Shown one piece after another: positions 51,460 through 63,619 of a stretch of DNA of 64,000 bases (position 1 is its first letter; the number at the start of each line of letters is the position of its first letter). The notes under the pieces are model-generated. The model was not told the origin of the DNA, searched no databases, and saw only the letters and a list, made by a program, of their open reading frames with translations. Made by a program: the position numbers and the translations under genes. Source of the stretch: Forficula auricularia (taxonomy: Eukaryota; Arthropoda; Insecta; Dermaptera; Forficulidae); NCBI GenBank assembly GCA_024734495.1, contig JALMQS010000102.1, forward strand, positions 10,573,140 through 10,637,139. Direction: 5' to 3'.

Positions 51460-52130
51460 TTAAGCAAGATGGCGGCCTTCAGCAGAAATACACTGATGAA
51501 ATCTATTTCTGAAGTTTTGACGTGCTTTTCTGCACATTTTCGAGGGGTTTTTCTTGATGATTCGGGTCTTCAGCTCTTTTAAAGTATAGAGGGCGATGTT
51601 TTAAAACTTTCTCCTTCAAATAACCCTACAGGAAAAAGTCCCACATGCTTAAATCTGGCGAGCTCGCTGCCCAGTCCACGTCACCCCTCAGAACCTGATC
51701 GAGCAGAGACATTTCTCTCAATTTGGCCATAGAAATCAGTGCTTTAGTCCCCATCTTGTTGGAACCATAGATCTCCCAGATTAATTTAGTCACTCAATTT
51801 TTGCAATTTTGGCTCAAAAAAGTTTTCCAGCATTGAAAGATAACGTCCAGCTGTGACTATTACTGTTTAGCCATTCTCCTGAAAAAAATAAGGCTCAATG
51901 ATCCCAAATTGCGATATTGCACACCACACAGTCATTAAGGGGAATGATGATCTCTCGTGGAGTTGCTTTGGGTTACAGTCTGCCCAACACCGAAAATTCT
52001 GGTTAAAGAGCTCTCTGCGTGGCGTTGACTGAATGGCCATTTTCAAAAAAATTGCACACAGCAAAGCCGCGATGCTCTCCTATCCAAATCATGATGTCAC
52101 CTAAAAACGGGATGATTCAACAGTAACAAA
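51460..52130 (-). pseudogene. Decayed IS630/Tc1-mariner-type transposase
   Basis: Reverse strand frames: MAIQSTPRRELFNQNFRCWA, then SFPLMTVWCAISQFGIIEPY followed by FFQENG, LGDLWFQQDG, and at the end AEKHVKTSEIDF. VWC-IS--GII-PYFF and FQQDG are typical of this superfamily's catalytic region. Many stops and shifts. Confidence 0.7.
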
Positions 52131-53469
52131 TAGACCCCGTCCCACTTCCTACCCCCACCACAGACCAAGCAACGCATTTTGCAAACCGGGCCATTACTTC
52201 TGCCCCACCCTGTATAATAGTGATGTGAGATCCGATTAGCAGATCTCTGTATTCGGTCAATTGCATTGGGATAACCATAATTTGTATTGTGGAAGGGAAT
52301 TTCAAATATTTGACCTGGTTCTATGAGTGGGGAGTCTAAACTTAATCAATCAATTTTATCGTTGACAAGTTTTGAAAGAAAGGTTATACCGAAAATTTTT
52401 TGGGATTTATATTACTCAGTATGCGAACCTACTTGCACTTGAACAGTTTATTTTTAATTTTCATCTTTTCCTATTCTTTTAACTCTTTTGTCTTCATTTG
52501 TATTTTAGCTATCAAATTAGTTAAATTTCTTTGATCTCTTTAATAAAAGGCGGACGCAATAGTGACATCCATTTGCATGTTTCTCTTTATTTTCTTCTTT
52601 TAATTGCTCTCTTTTTCTGTCATTATTTTCCTCTCTTACGCCATTTTTCATATTTTCTTAAATTTTTATTTTCAAGTTATTAGCAAGTTTCATTGGGGCA
52701 CAAATTTAATGATCATTTTAATAAAATCCAAACAGTAATAATGAAATTCAATTTTGACATTTTTTTATCTTTTTTCTTTTTTTAATTATAATTTTCTTTT
52801 TTCTTTCGATATTTTATTTCTAAATTTAAATTTTTCTCCCTTTCAATTTTTTTATCAATATCTATTCATTTTATTCTCAAATGTAAGTAACGTGTGTCTG
52901 AATAGAGACAAGCTTTTTAATATATATTTATGAAAAAGTGAATGAGAGAGAGAGAAAGCCATTATATTGAGATGCCTCTACTAACACACAGTAACTATGA
53001 TAATTATATTAAGATGTTTGTCAAAATAAGTTTCTTTTATAACGCTTATGTAATTTGTTTACAGAGAAAGAGATTTTCTCCCCCTGTGTTGCATTGAATT
53101 AAATCTTGGCACTGTGTTTGAATAAAAAATTATATTTTATTAAATAGTTTGCTGCTATTTTCAGATGAACTTTTATTAACTCGACTTTTGTGCAGTTATT
53201 CATTTTAGATATCTGCATTAGGGAAAGTTAAAGATATAACGCGGATTTTGTGATATTTTTCTTGATTATCATCATAGTTGGTGAAAGTCGGTGCCAGGCG
53301 TTTGCCAAATAACTTTTTCAATCAATACAAATAATAGACTATTCCGCCGAACTCATGAACTTCAATCGAGAAAATTAATTATCAGTCAACTTCTGCTTGA
53401 AGCAGCTTTTTCGATTAAAAGTTGAAGAAATCACGAAAAAGCGCCATTTACTAAATCCAAATAGTTTTC
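52131..53469. other. AT-rich DNA without recognised features
   Basis: Nothing recognised in 1.3 kb; short GA repeat at 52940-52955. Confidence 0.5.
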
Positions 53470-53700
53470 TAATTAATATATTAAAGAATAATTAATATAT
53501 TAGAGTTGTTTTTGACCGCATTTTTAAACAAGATATATATCTCGCTAGACTACTGCTGGTTGAGGCTATTGGAGTCAGCTGAAACTTAAGTCTGGACCAA
53601 AGAATGGTGATCCAACATCATTTCTCGATTAGCCCGCTTGACGCTTTTACCAAACATTATACGGATCACCTAGTGGATTTGTAATCTGAGATGTTATATA
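53470..53700 (+). repeat. Repeat J, second copy
   Basis: Diverged match to 22504-22700. Confidence 0.55.
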
Positions 53701-53779
53701 TTCAATCCCCCAGTCAGCGCAAAAATCACCTGCATTCGATTCGCGATTGAATCAAATATAGGAAATTCATGATTAATTA

Positions 53780-53945
53780 ATACTTAATCCAAGTTGTAAT
53801 GGGTACTTTTCATTGAATGTCAGAAGGGATGTGTTCACTTCATCGAGAATTGAACCCGAGTACCAAAAATAGCAATCCGAGTCAATTGGCTACTCTGGTG
53901 AACTAGATCCATTTGAAATATGTATCGCACTAAATATTTCAGTTA
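53780..53945 (-). mobile_element. tRNA-derived SINE-like fragment
   Basis: Reverse strand: TAGTTCACCAGAGTAGCC (A-box-like) and CTCGGGTTCAATTCTCGATG (B box). CAATTGGCTACTCTGGTGAA recurs in altered form at 54836-54890. Confidence 0.5.
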
Positions 53946-53999
53946 AAGATTTAATTTTCGTTTGTGAAATTTTGCGGTGTAGAGATTCTAAATAATTTT

Positions 54000-54152
54000 T
54001 AAAGAGTTAGGTGTCGGTTCAAGGTGAAATATTTTTAAATAATAAGTAATAAAATTGAAAGGTAGGTTTCACAAAAATAGTTTTGAGTTTTATCAAGATA
54101 TATATATATATTTCGGGTTACGAGTCTATTATAAGGATTCACAAGAGAAAAC

Positions 54153-54204
<52 letters not shown>

Positions 54205-54240
54205 AATAAAACTCAAAACATTTCATTTTTTTGTTTTTTA
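54000..54240. mobile_element. Decayed palindromic PLE-derived element with (AT)n
   Basis: GGTGTCGGTTCAAGGTGAAA tag, GTAGGTTTCACAAAAATAG, inverted AACTCAAAACA arms; 54147-54202 is an (AT)n run. Confidence 0.65.
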
Positions 54241-54261
54241 GTTTGAAAATATTATAATTTT

Positions 54262-54652
54262 AAATTTTAACCCCCGCCCTCCACCCTCTTAATTTTGGGT
54301 CGATATGCACCAAAATCTGATAAGCTCTTAACTCAATGCACCAAAACTACGTGTGAAATTTGGTTTTTGAGCACAAGCTCGTCTAAAAATTTGGTAACGC
54401 ACAGACTAACAGAATAATACACTAACGGACTAACAGACATTTTGACAAAACAATTATTATCTCAAAAAATATAATTTTTTCGATGTTCACTTATTAGGGC
54501 TTTTTTATAGACCGAAATGCCCTGGTTTCGCTCAATTTTTTTAATCAAAATAGTTTCAGCCGTTTTTTAGATATTTCGAAAAAAAGAAGCAAAAAAACAC
54601 TTTTTTCATGCACGATTACAATACGTGACCATACCCTGTATGGTAAAGTAAA
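54262..54652 (-). repeat. Family B reversed fragment
   Basis: CGATATGCACCAAAATCTGA to CCCTGTATGGTAAAGTAAA. Confidence 0.72.
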
Positions 54653-54892
54653 AAGTTTAAATTATAGAAGAAGAACACTTTAAATAACAGATTAAATTCA
54701 TTAGAGCTTCTTATCAAAGACTTGGCAGAGTCCTGGAAAGCAGCTTAAAGTTATAGAATCATGTATAAATATAAAATAAATAATAAGGATTATTTTATTC
54801 ATGATTAAATTAAACTATTAAAAACAAAATGTGGGCCAATTGGCTATCCTGTGAGGTGGACCCATCAGACATATATGTACCGCGCGCTAATT

Positions 54893-55175
54893 ATTCGCCG
54901 AGTGCCAAACCACTTAATTCGCTTATACGTTTGTCCCCATGACTTCAAGGAACTAGAACTCTCTACTGGCCTTGGTTTTTCCCGACACTCTTTTTTTGGC
55001 TGACTGTCTTGACCATTCAGCCAGGTTTCCCAACACTTATAATCATCAAACCCTAAAGACCAGGCTGCACATACACCAAAGTCCCCAACCTTTCTCATTC
55101 TCTTCAGAAATGCAAGAGTTTTTCAGGATCTATATTGGCATCCACTTGGTGCATTCAATAGCATTTAAAACAAAC
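54893..55175 (+). pseudogene. Jockey-type LINE 3' fragment
   Basis: CCCCATGACTTCAAGGAACT and the following 200 bp match the end of 19935-20907. Confidence 0.65.
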
Positions 55176-55569
55176 CAACAAACTAGCAACTCTTTATAAT
55201 TAATTCTATTCATGCCCATCTATCAGTCTCTTAGCTCCTAAATTTTACATTCTATTTGATGACATTTCGTAGTCGAATTATTTGAATATTTGCGATATCA
55301 TATTTGCTGAGATTTTGATTAGTTTAAAATGAGCTAATAAAAACTACCCCCTCTTGTAACATATTCATCATAACTTTGCAATTTTCGTCTTAGGGGTAGA
55401 TAATACTTTTAAAGGTTTATGCTGAACTTTTTTCTTTGTGATGAAATTCATCTAAGAAGCTTAAAACAGGTCACAAAATCATTCGGTGTTGGTTTATAGT
55501 GAAAAATATTAAACACGGGAGTTTTTTGACGGGTTATAGTGGTGTTTCACAAAGATAATTATATAATTG

Positions 55570-55770
55570 ATTTATCTTCTTCTTAGAGTGCCAAACCCGA
55601 AACGGGGCTAGTTCGGAGAGGTTTATTAAACAATTATACTATTGGTAGGTTGCCGTTGTTTTCCAAGAGAAGGGGGCTGCAAATATCTGCCGAGACGCGG
55701 TCTCGAGCCAACGTACTTCGAGTCAGCAGTCGTCGACACTCTAGCCATTGACCCACGGTCGCCTCTTCAT
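55570..55770 (-). mobile_element. SINE family G, copy 1
   Basis: Reverse of 58984-59280: GGTCAATGGCTAGAGTG, GGCTCGAGACCGCGTCTCGG, ending AAGAAGAAG. Confidence 0.75.
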
Positions 55771-56109
55771 TTCATTTCCTTTCATTTATAACAAAAGTAA
55801 TTGTAAATATAAATACCTATGAGTGAGTACCACTCAGATTTCTAAAATCCATTAAATTGTAATTTTTATTTTGGCACCATAGTCACTCAATCTATGAGCT
55901 CACAAAGTTTTCTAATACTTATCCTTCTTGCGACGACGATTCAAGCGCGAAGAACAGAGAAAGAAAATATAGCCCCAAGTAGTTTTATCACGTTTAACTA
56001 AATCTTTTATTTATCATTGCATTCACCTTCGTGCATTGAATGCCAGATCTATCAAATTATCTTTAAATAGATAGATTAAATTATTATTATTTTTATTATT
56101 AGGAATCGT

Positions 56110-56370
56110 ATATAGGAATCGTTGCCCGTAATAGTTGGAAACTAGATTTAGGACATAAAACCGGAAATTGTGGTCCCCAGAGGCCAAAAAAGAAGTCCAA
56201 AATCCATTAGTCAGTGCTTATGTACATGTATGTACCCCCCTGCGTTTCGCAACCATAAGTCTCAGAGCTACGAAATTCGAAACTTAAGCTCGATATAGGC
56301 TAGAAGGAGTAGAGCAAGTTTTTGGTTGAAATAAGAAAACTAAAAGTGGACATTTAGATGAAAGATTTTT
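56110..56370 (+). repeat. Repeat I, second copy
   Basis: ATTTAGGACATAAAACCGGA, GGTCCCCAGAGGCC, to AAAGTGGACATTT. Confidence 0.72.
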
Positions 56371-57794
56371 CGTTTTTTTTTTTTTTTTGATTTTCTCAAA
56401 AACGGCTCTAACGATTTTTTTAAAAATTATTACATTTATCAAATGCCATGAGTTATTAGTTGGGTCAAATTTTTTAGTAGTGTCGCGATGACTTCAAATA
56501 AATGAAAATGTAAAAGTCGTATGGTAAACACACCAGTTGATTATTCTTACGAACCAGCGGCTCCCTATAAGACTACAAATTCGACTTTGCAATTATTTTC
56601 TCTAAAATCGGCAAAAATTTTCGAAAATAGATTAATGTGTATACTTTCTATGGAAATTAGTTGTATAGCTTGAAAAAAAAATATAGAACTCTCGTGTGAG
56701 TCGCCCTCGCACTAGGCAACTTTTATTTATCTATTTCCATAATCGATAAATCAGTACGAGAGTGTCCGCAGAAAATTTTAGTATGATGGTACGTGGATGG
56801 GAAAATTCAATAAAACTTTTTAAAATAAATTAATTAAAAAAAGCAAATTCAAAGAATCTACATATTTAATATGGAATATTTTCAAAATTGTTTGAAATTA
56901 TTTATATGTAACATAATATGTATTCGTAAACTCGTCACTCTTGTCACCTGCGGATGCCCTTGATGATTTGCAGATATATCTAGATCATTTGTTAATTATA
57001 AAAACATAATCCAGGGAGAATACAATTTATAAATATGACGTTTGTTAAAAGGCAATTGTATTCTTCTTTTTTTATGCCATATATGTTAATTTAAACAACC
57101 AACATACCACATGGAATCTTAAAATCAATTTGAATTTATTTTTATCACCATTGAAAAAAAAAAATATTTATCTCTTACGATTTTATCTACCTACTTCTTA
57201 AAATAATTGTTAGAAAAAACAAAAGTTTTTTAAAAGACTTAGCACGCGAGTAAATAGTTTTACTTTGGCCTAATTCTTTTGCTCTTTTTAGTTGAGCTTT
57301 TATAGACACGAAAGTAAGAAAATCTTATTAGGTTATCATGAGATTAAAGTTTGGAATTTAATTTTTAAACTGATTTTTTATTAATATATTATACTAGCTG
57401 CTCCAGGCGTGCCTAGGCCCCCCGCGCGGGTTGCCCTGGCGGGCAGCGTCTTGAGACGGACAAATTTTTTTTAATATTTATTTAACGCATTGGTTAAGCA
57501 CGATAGCTATCTGACCAATCAGAATCGTTCTAATAATTTAACGCTTTGCCATTGGCTATGCACTGGGCAATCAGATCGTTTCGATCATACAAACATATAT
57601 ATAGATTATTATTTGAGTTGTGAAACTTACTCAGCACAAGTACTGGTAAACTTTAACCTACCCCTGTTGTTCTCCAAGGGGTTAGACTCGGACGCTGTGG
57701 GAAGGAAATTCACCCTAGCCCACAGTTACTCATATATTATATTATTATTATATATTCTATTATTATTAAATTTATGATTATATATAGTTTTTCT
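56371..57794. other. AT-rich DNA with unidentified repeat pieces
   Basis: 56395-56470 resembles 19070-19140 (CTCAAAAACGGCTCTAAC). 57405-57600 (ACTAGCTGCTCCAGGCGTGC, CGCGCGGGTTGCCCTGGCGG) looks like a transposon end. The 95-codon frame at 57490 shows no family resemblance. Confidence 0.4.
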
Positions 57795-57953
57795 CGAAGA
57801 GTGAACCGCGATTGGAATTAGGTGTGCACGTCTTTGGAATTATGTGGAATTATTTTGGAATTCATTAGATTAGCCCATTCATCTATTGTCTTCTACTTGG
57901 AAATGAAAGTGGAAGTGGAAGTTGGTCGATATTAGGTCACGGTTCACCCCTCG
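57795..57953. mobile_element. CGAGGGG element without minisatellite
   Basis: CGAAGAGTGAACCGCGATTG ... GTCACGGTTCACCCCTCG; exact 8-bp duplication GTTTTTCT (57787-57794, 57954-57961). Internal GGAATTATGTGGAATTATT in place of the 20-bp array. Confidence 0.82.
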
Positions 57954-57961
57954 GTTTTTCT

Positions 57962-58982
57962 AATCAAATGAATTCTGTCAAACTAGAGCTACATAATGTT
58001 CTACTCTTGGGTGGTTCTGGTTGCCATATTCAAAGAGGCGAATTTATATATAATATCGAAGCTATCTATAAGAGAGCTAGAAATAGATTTTGAACAAAAT
58101 TCTTTCCTTCAACATTTTATTCAAATGAAATGAAAAAATATTTAACAAATCAATTAAGTTCATCAAGCCATGTTTGAATATATAATTGACGGAAAAAGTG
58201 ATAGCTTTACTGTAATTTATTGCTAAAAAAACTTTTTGCCTTTCAGATTATTAGCCAGCTCAAAAATCTTCTCATATAAAGAATAAATATTTTTCTAAAT
58301 TATTACATTTTTATATCTGAAAGTTCTGAAGTTAAAAAGCCGTAAATCTAGTTAGTTCTTGGTTGTAGAAACACAAAAATTTTAGAGTCATAAAGATTCT
58401 TTTTATCCTAAGTATTGTAATTTAGAAGAAAGAAAAACATATTGAAAATTTTCTCACGTTTCAGGATTTCTTTTTTTTTTAATGACCTTTGGGAAGCCCA
58501 TTTTGACCACTGATTGTTCGAGTGTGTGTGGAAGTGTGTGTAAAATTAGAGTCGGGATCAGATTATAGCAGTCTTCAAAAAATTTGAAAAACGAATATTA
58601 ATATTAATAACAAAATAATAATTATGATTTTGAGTGAATTCTATAGCTTATTATTGCAGGTTTCTCAGTTCGCCGATCGTACCGAATAAATGAAAATTGA
58701 AGTAAAAAAAAATGAAAACTTTTTCAACACTAGTAGTTTGGAAAATTTTTACCACATTTTAAAACACCAGTTCAAACATAAATTTTCATACTACTTTTTC
58801 GCTTTTTGCCTTTCTTGGCGTTAGCCATTATCCATTTTACGATACTATAATTATGTTAATTAATTTTTTCTCAATTATGTAGGGATCAGATTAAAGTCGG
58901 TTTGCAGTGAGTCTGTCTTGAACCCGCGCTAGTTTGATTAGAAAGAATGTACAATTAAATAATTAATTTTTACTAAACACAC
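57962..58982. other. AT-rich DNA without recognised features
   Basis: No supported gene, RNA or repeat. Confidence 0.5.
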
Positions 58983-58983
58983 A

Positions 58984-59280
58984 AGGCGGCTCTGGGTCAG
59001 TGGCTAGAGTGGCGTGTCGCTGACTCGAAATACGCTTGGCTCGAGACTGAATCTCGGCAGGTCAGATATTTGCAGTTGCCTCTTCTTGGAAAGCAATAGC
59101 AACCTAGCAAAAGTATAATTGGTTAGTAACCTCTCCAAACTAGCCGTTCGGAGCCGGCGTTAAAAAGTAGGTCCCGTATATCTGTGTAAAAACAGCTAAA
59201 CACACTCACCACAGGTATATGTGGAGAGGAGCCAGAGAGACCTGATATGGCACTTAAAGAAGAAGACAATAGAAAAAAAC
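58984..59280 (+). mobile_element. SINE family G, copy 2
   Basis: GGCGGCTCTGGGTCAGTGGC (A box region), GGCTCGAGACTGAATCTCGG (B box region), body with AACCTCTCCAAACTAGCCGT, tail AAAGAAGAAG. Confidence 0.78.
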
Positions 59281-59741
59281 GTTCCTTACGTTTTTAGTTA
59301 GTTATAGGAGAATCATCATGAAGGTTAAAAATTTATAATTCACTATGTTTTAATAATAATAATCCAAATCCTGTAAACCATTTTTAGACACCGTGTAAAT
59401 CGTCCTATATAAATCTAATTTACAAAGTTCTATTGTTTTTTCTATCTCCCTTTCTCTGGACACCAAAAGCTAACTCGATTCCGTAGAAAGAATCAATTTC
59501 TTGAGAGCCCCTTGTTATTTATGCAACCATTTTGACAGTATAGGCAAGAATTAAACTATCCTAAAATCTAAAGGCGGCGCTATTGACGTAACCAATCTTC
59601 TTTCATCATAATGAAATTAATATCTTTTTAAAGAATATTGTAGTGTACGACCCATACGACTTTCATTTACCTCTCTTTTATACCAACACAATTTACAAAT
59701 TATGTAAATAAATAAATGAATTGGAATAGAATAGGGAAGAT

Positions 59742-59967
59742 CGAGGGGCGATCCGCGACCTAATATGCTGTACACCTACTTCCACTTGAACTTCCAAATA
59801 TTTCCAAGTACTTCCAAATATTTCCAAGTACTTCCAAATATTTCCAAGTACTTCCAAATATTTCCAAGTACTTCCAATTATTCCCAAGTACTTTCAAATA
59901 TTACTAAGTACTTTCAAAATACTTCCAAAGAGGTGTACACCTACTTCCAATCGCGAATCACCCCTAG
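59742..59967. mobile_element. CGAGGGG element with minisatellite core, copy 3
   Basis: CGAGGGGCGATCCGCGACC ... TCGCGAATCACCCCTAG around about seven TTTCCAAGTACTTCCAAATA units. Flanks GGGAAGAT / GGGAAAAT (7 of 8). Confidence 0.87.
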
Positions 59968-60022
59968 GGGAAAATACAGCACCAAGGAAGCCACTGATTG
60001 AATTTTCTTTCCTTTTTCATTT

Positions 60023-60098
60023 GATCATCATCATTGAGTACACAGTCCTAACTAAGACTGGTTTGACACAACTGCCGACCTCCACTCGGCTCTGCACT
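60023..60098 (-). mobile_element. LINE 3' tail, as at 28.7 kb
   Basis: ATCATCATCATTGAGTACAC, GACTGGTTTGACACAACTG; reverse of the end of 28255-28790. Confidence 0.75.
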
Positions 60099-60164
60099 TT
60101 GATGTCTCTAATTTCATTTTTATTTTAATAAATTTTAATTTACAACAAAATCAAATGACGTTTA

Positions 60165-60719
60165 GGGAAAGCGGTGTTGGTTCATAGTGAAACATATGGT
60201 ATTAAACACAGGAATCCATTAAATAAAATCAAAGGAGACTAATGAATGTTTTAGACGCCCAAAGAGAAGGCAAAATAAAGAACGGTGTAATTCAAAGATG
60301 TTCTGTCACCCAAGCTTTTCAACTTATATATGAATGCTTCACTTGCCAAATCAATTAACTTCATAAAACAAAAAGTGGAGAAATGCTTCAATAATCTACA
60401 TTATTACATTATTTATTATTCAATGGCCAAACATTTTTTGTCATTTAATGTTGTTAATACTTATTATTAAAGAAATTGGTTTTGAATATATACAGTTAGG
60501 AGTCAATAAAGTGCTTTGACATTAAAATTTAATAAAATTCAGAAAGTGGAGTTAATCGATTTGCCAAGTGAAGCATTTAAATAAAAGTATCAATAATTAA
60601 TAAATTCAAAGATAATAAAGACAGGGACAAGGACAAGATGAAAGTTTTGACTTCAATTTTATCCCACCAAAGCCCGCACACCCTTACCAATAATAATATT
60701 TTTAAATAATAATAGTAAT
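60165..60719. other. AT-rich DNA with a PLE-derived tag
   Basis: GGTGTTGGTTCATAGTGAAA near 60173 is the tag of the palindromic elements (also 55495). Nothing else recognised. Confidence 0.4.
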
Positions 60720-60896
60720 CAAAGGTGGATCTATATATGTACTTTTAGGGCTGCAGCGCAGCCTCGTGGATATAAAGAGCTCAGCAATATTTTATTGTTC
60801 TAATTTTTTTTGAAAAAATGGCAATTATTTTGATTAATTAGGTAGGCCTACAAGTAATGTTAGCCCAGGGCCCCAAAAATTCATGATCCGCCACTG
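60720..60896. mobile_element. hAT-like MITE, TIR CAAAGGTGGATC
   Basis: CAAAGGTGGATC ... GATCCGCCACTG; exact 8-bp duplication ATAGTAAT (60712-60719, 60897-60904). Related ends to 683-1063. Confidence 0.85.
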
Positions 60897-61165
60897 ATAG
60901 TAATAATAATATTTATTAAAATTAAATTATAGCAATACAAACTATGTATAGGTAAATAAAGATGGTCTTTAAAAATTAAAATGATGAAATTTTTTTTTAA
61001 ATGAATTTTTCGATCGTCTCTGAAAGAGACCTACTTTATCAGAATACAATAAAAATAAAACTGCAACGGATCGTTGCTTAACTTTATCCAAAGTCTTTTG
61101 AAATATGAATATGTTTATTCCATAATTATTAATCATATATCACTTGCTATTTGCAGTCCATGACT

Positions 61166-61560
61166 TAAATTCAAAAATAGTGATCGATTCTCATCTAATA
61201 CTCAATGAATAACCATTCTACATTAGATTAGAAACTTTTCGGTTATTATTGGTAACCATTGCCGAAGACATGGAGGAATCGACTTAAAATCAAAAAATAG
61301 CTATCGATTCTCATCTAATACTTGAGGAATAACAATTCTACATTGGATTTTTGACGTTTCGATTATTATTGGTAACCATTGCTGACGACATTGAGGTATC
61401 GACTTAAAATCTAAAATAACAATCGATTCTTATCTAATACTAGAGGAATAACCTTAGTGAATTCTATTTTTGATGTTTTGACTATTAATGGCAACCTCTA
61501 ATGAAAGAGTGGAAGAATCGACTTGAAATCAAAAAGACTAAATTCTTTTATGGTAAACAA
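61166..61560 (+). repeat. Tandem repeat H, about three units of 120 bp
   Basis: Three successive units with GATTCTCATCTAATACT or GATTCTTATCTAATACT, TATTATTGGTAACCATTGC and ATCGACTTAAAAT, same order as 19555-21070. Confidence 0.82.
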
Positions 61561-62014
61561 CTCAAGCTTGACACGACTGTAGGATGAATATTGTGAAAAC
61601 ACTATTTATTGTCTCGATGGTTTCACTATTCTATCAACGATTAATGTTTTAAGTAATTGAGTACTTGAAAAAGTCCTGAAAAAGGACGAAAATTGATATA
61701 TAACACTAATAAAAAAAAATTATCCAAAAATCTTTTATTTGTTTTAAATAATCAGATGAAAAACATCAGAATTATTAAAACATATATTTATCCAATCTTA
61801 GTTGAATACCCAAATGTAAATACCTGGGAGCTACTCTCAATGAGAAATGAGATTGTGATGAAGAGGTAAAAAGGCGTATCGGAATTTGCCAAAACCACAT
61901 AGAAAATAAAAAATATGCTACTCCAAAGAACTTTGTCGGTTGATCTTCGACTACGAGTAATCAAGTGCTATGTATGGCCCATTTTGTTGTACGGGGTAGA
62001 AACATGGTCGCTTA

Positions 62015-62995
62015 AGATCCGAACACCCTAGTCCGCCCAATATTAGAATATGCTACAGTCATCTGGTCACCTTACTACAATAGTTACATAGGACAAGTCG
62101 AAAAAGTTCAAAATAAGTTTCTAAGAATGTTAGGCTGTAGGTTGGGTTATTCATATCGTGGCGCTCCTATAAATGATCTTTCCATTCAATTAAACATAGC
62201 TTCACTGGAATTAAGACGCTCAAAATTTGATCTAATATTTCTTTATAAGATTATAAAAAATATGACCAGTTGTAACGAAATATTGGAATTGATCAATTTT
62301 CATGTACCAAGCAAATCAACCCACTTCTGTCCATTATTTTACACCCCAACCTCTATTACAAATTATATATATAATTCACCTATTAATTATTAAACAGCTG
62401 GCGGGGGACAGAGTCGAGTGGAGACGGATTGTTGCATCAAACCAGTCTTAGGACTGTATACTCAATGATGATGATGACCTATTAATAGACTTCATCGACT
62501 AGGAACCAAAGTTAGTTGCCATGATGACTTCTTTGCTGATAGTCTGGGAACTTTTAGAGCCAAGCTCTATAGTTTACTATAGCGAAGATACTTTGTTATA
62601 AATCAAATCAAATGTTAATTGTGTTTTCGCAATTGATGATTTAAGAGATTCATATGGACTATTTATAAATTGTAAATGATTATATATACTGCTTATATTT
62701 ATATTTATCTTATGTTTTGTCTTATAAGACATCCCTTTCTCATTTATATAAATCTGTTGAAGTATGTCTAAATTATTTATAAGTTTTTACCTAATCATTT
62801 ATTATTGGTCTTTGTTCTCTAATTGTATTATGTTAATGTTATTATTTATCTTTTCCCTTTGCATTATTGTCTTTGTCATTTTTACTTTCATTTTATTTTA
62901 TTTTTCTTCTTTCTTCTCCATTACTGTTGATATACAAACATTTATGAATTTTGTAAAAAAGGGTGTGACTGTCCGTTAAATAAATAAATAAATAA
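62015..62995 (+). mobile_element. Jockey-type LINE 3' fragment nested in the outer LINE
   Basis: TLVRPILEYATVIWSPYYNS, VQNKFLRMLGCRLGYSYRGA, LASLELRR-type block, resuming after an insertion with RLHRLGTKVS and RAKLYSLL, then a 3' UTR and (AAAT)n tail at 62978-62996. A short AACAC may be the target duplication. Confidence 0.82.
62394..62477 (+). mobile_element. LINE 3' tail nested in the Jockey-type fragment
   Basis: Last 84 bp of the 28255-28790 family (GCGGGGGACAGAGTCGAGTG ... CAATGATGATGATG). Exact duplication ACCTATTAAT on both sides. Confidence 0.88.
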
Positions 62996-63619
62996 AAACA
63001 CTGAATCGAATTGAAGCATTTAAAATGTGGACGCTACGAAGAATGTTTCGGATCTCCTGGACTAAACACATGTCTAACGATGAGGTTTTACTGAGAGCGG
63101 GAGAGAGAACTCTTAAGTATTGTGAAACAACGAAAAACATATTATCTGGCCCACATACTTAAGGGCTACCGGTATTCTATTCCAAAACTCATTATCCAGG
63201 GGAAAATTGAACGGTGACGCGGGCCTTGACGTAAACAACATTCCTGGCTCCGCAATATAAGCGATTGGTGAGGATGCGGAATCTATATTTCGTCAGGCTA
63301 AATACAACACTCTTGTGGTACAAATAATGAAAAAGGGTCACTACATGCAGAGTACGCACATGGTACAAGAAGTAGAAGATGTTCAATAACTATACGTCCA
63401 TTTAAGAGAACCACATAGTAAGATTTGATGATTTCTGATTTTCTGCATATTTCAACTGGAAATTATGAACTTAAAAAATATCATATCTGGCCAGCTCTTT
63501 GTTTTGCAAATATAAACATTTTGGCACTGAAACAAACTTTTTAATATTATCCCTTCTTCAGATATCCTTAGTAACAAAATTCAAACAGACTTACAAACAG
63601 ATAAAATAATGAGAAACAA

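Larger units (their letters stand above)
61790..63310 (+). pseudogene. LINE C terminus split by two nested LINE insertions
   Basis: Outer LINE: frames YLGATLNEK, LLQRTLSVDLRLRVIKCYVW, PILLYGVETWSLK to 62012, resuming at about 62998 with TLNRIEAFKMWTLRRMFRIS and MSNDEVLLRAGERTL. It is the same kind of RT C terminus as 28255-28790 but a different family; many breaks. Confidence 0.8.

Noticed and set aside
56940..57000. Exon-like segment on the - strand ending CCGCAG|GTGACA
   Set aside because: It is about 32 bases with no linked exon and no similarity; the donor alone is not enough.
57490..57777. 95-codon open frame on the + strand
   Set aside because: It starts in a GC-rich repeat end and continues through AT-rich DNA; no motif or family likeness.
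61660..61705. Hammerhead-like GTCCTGAAAAAGGACGAAAA
   Set aside because: The core G is replaced, and the only pairing (GUCC/GGAC) uses the core itself, so no ribozyme fold.
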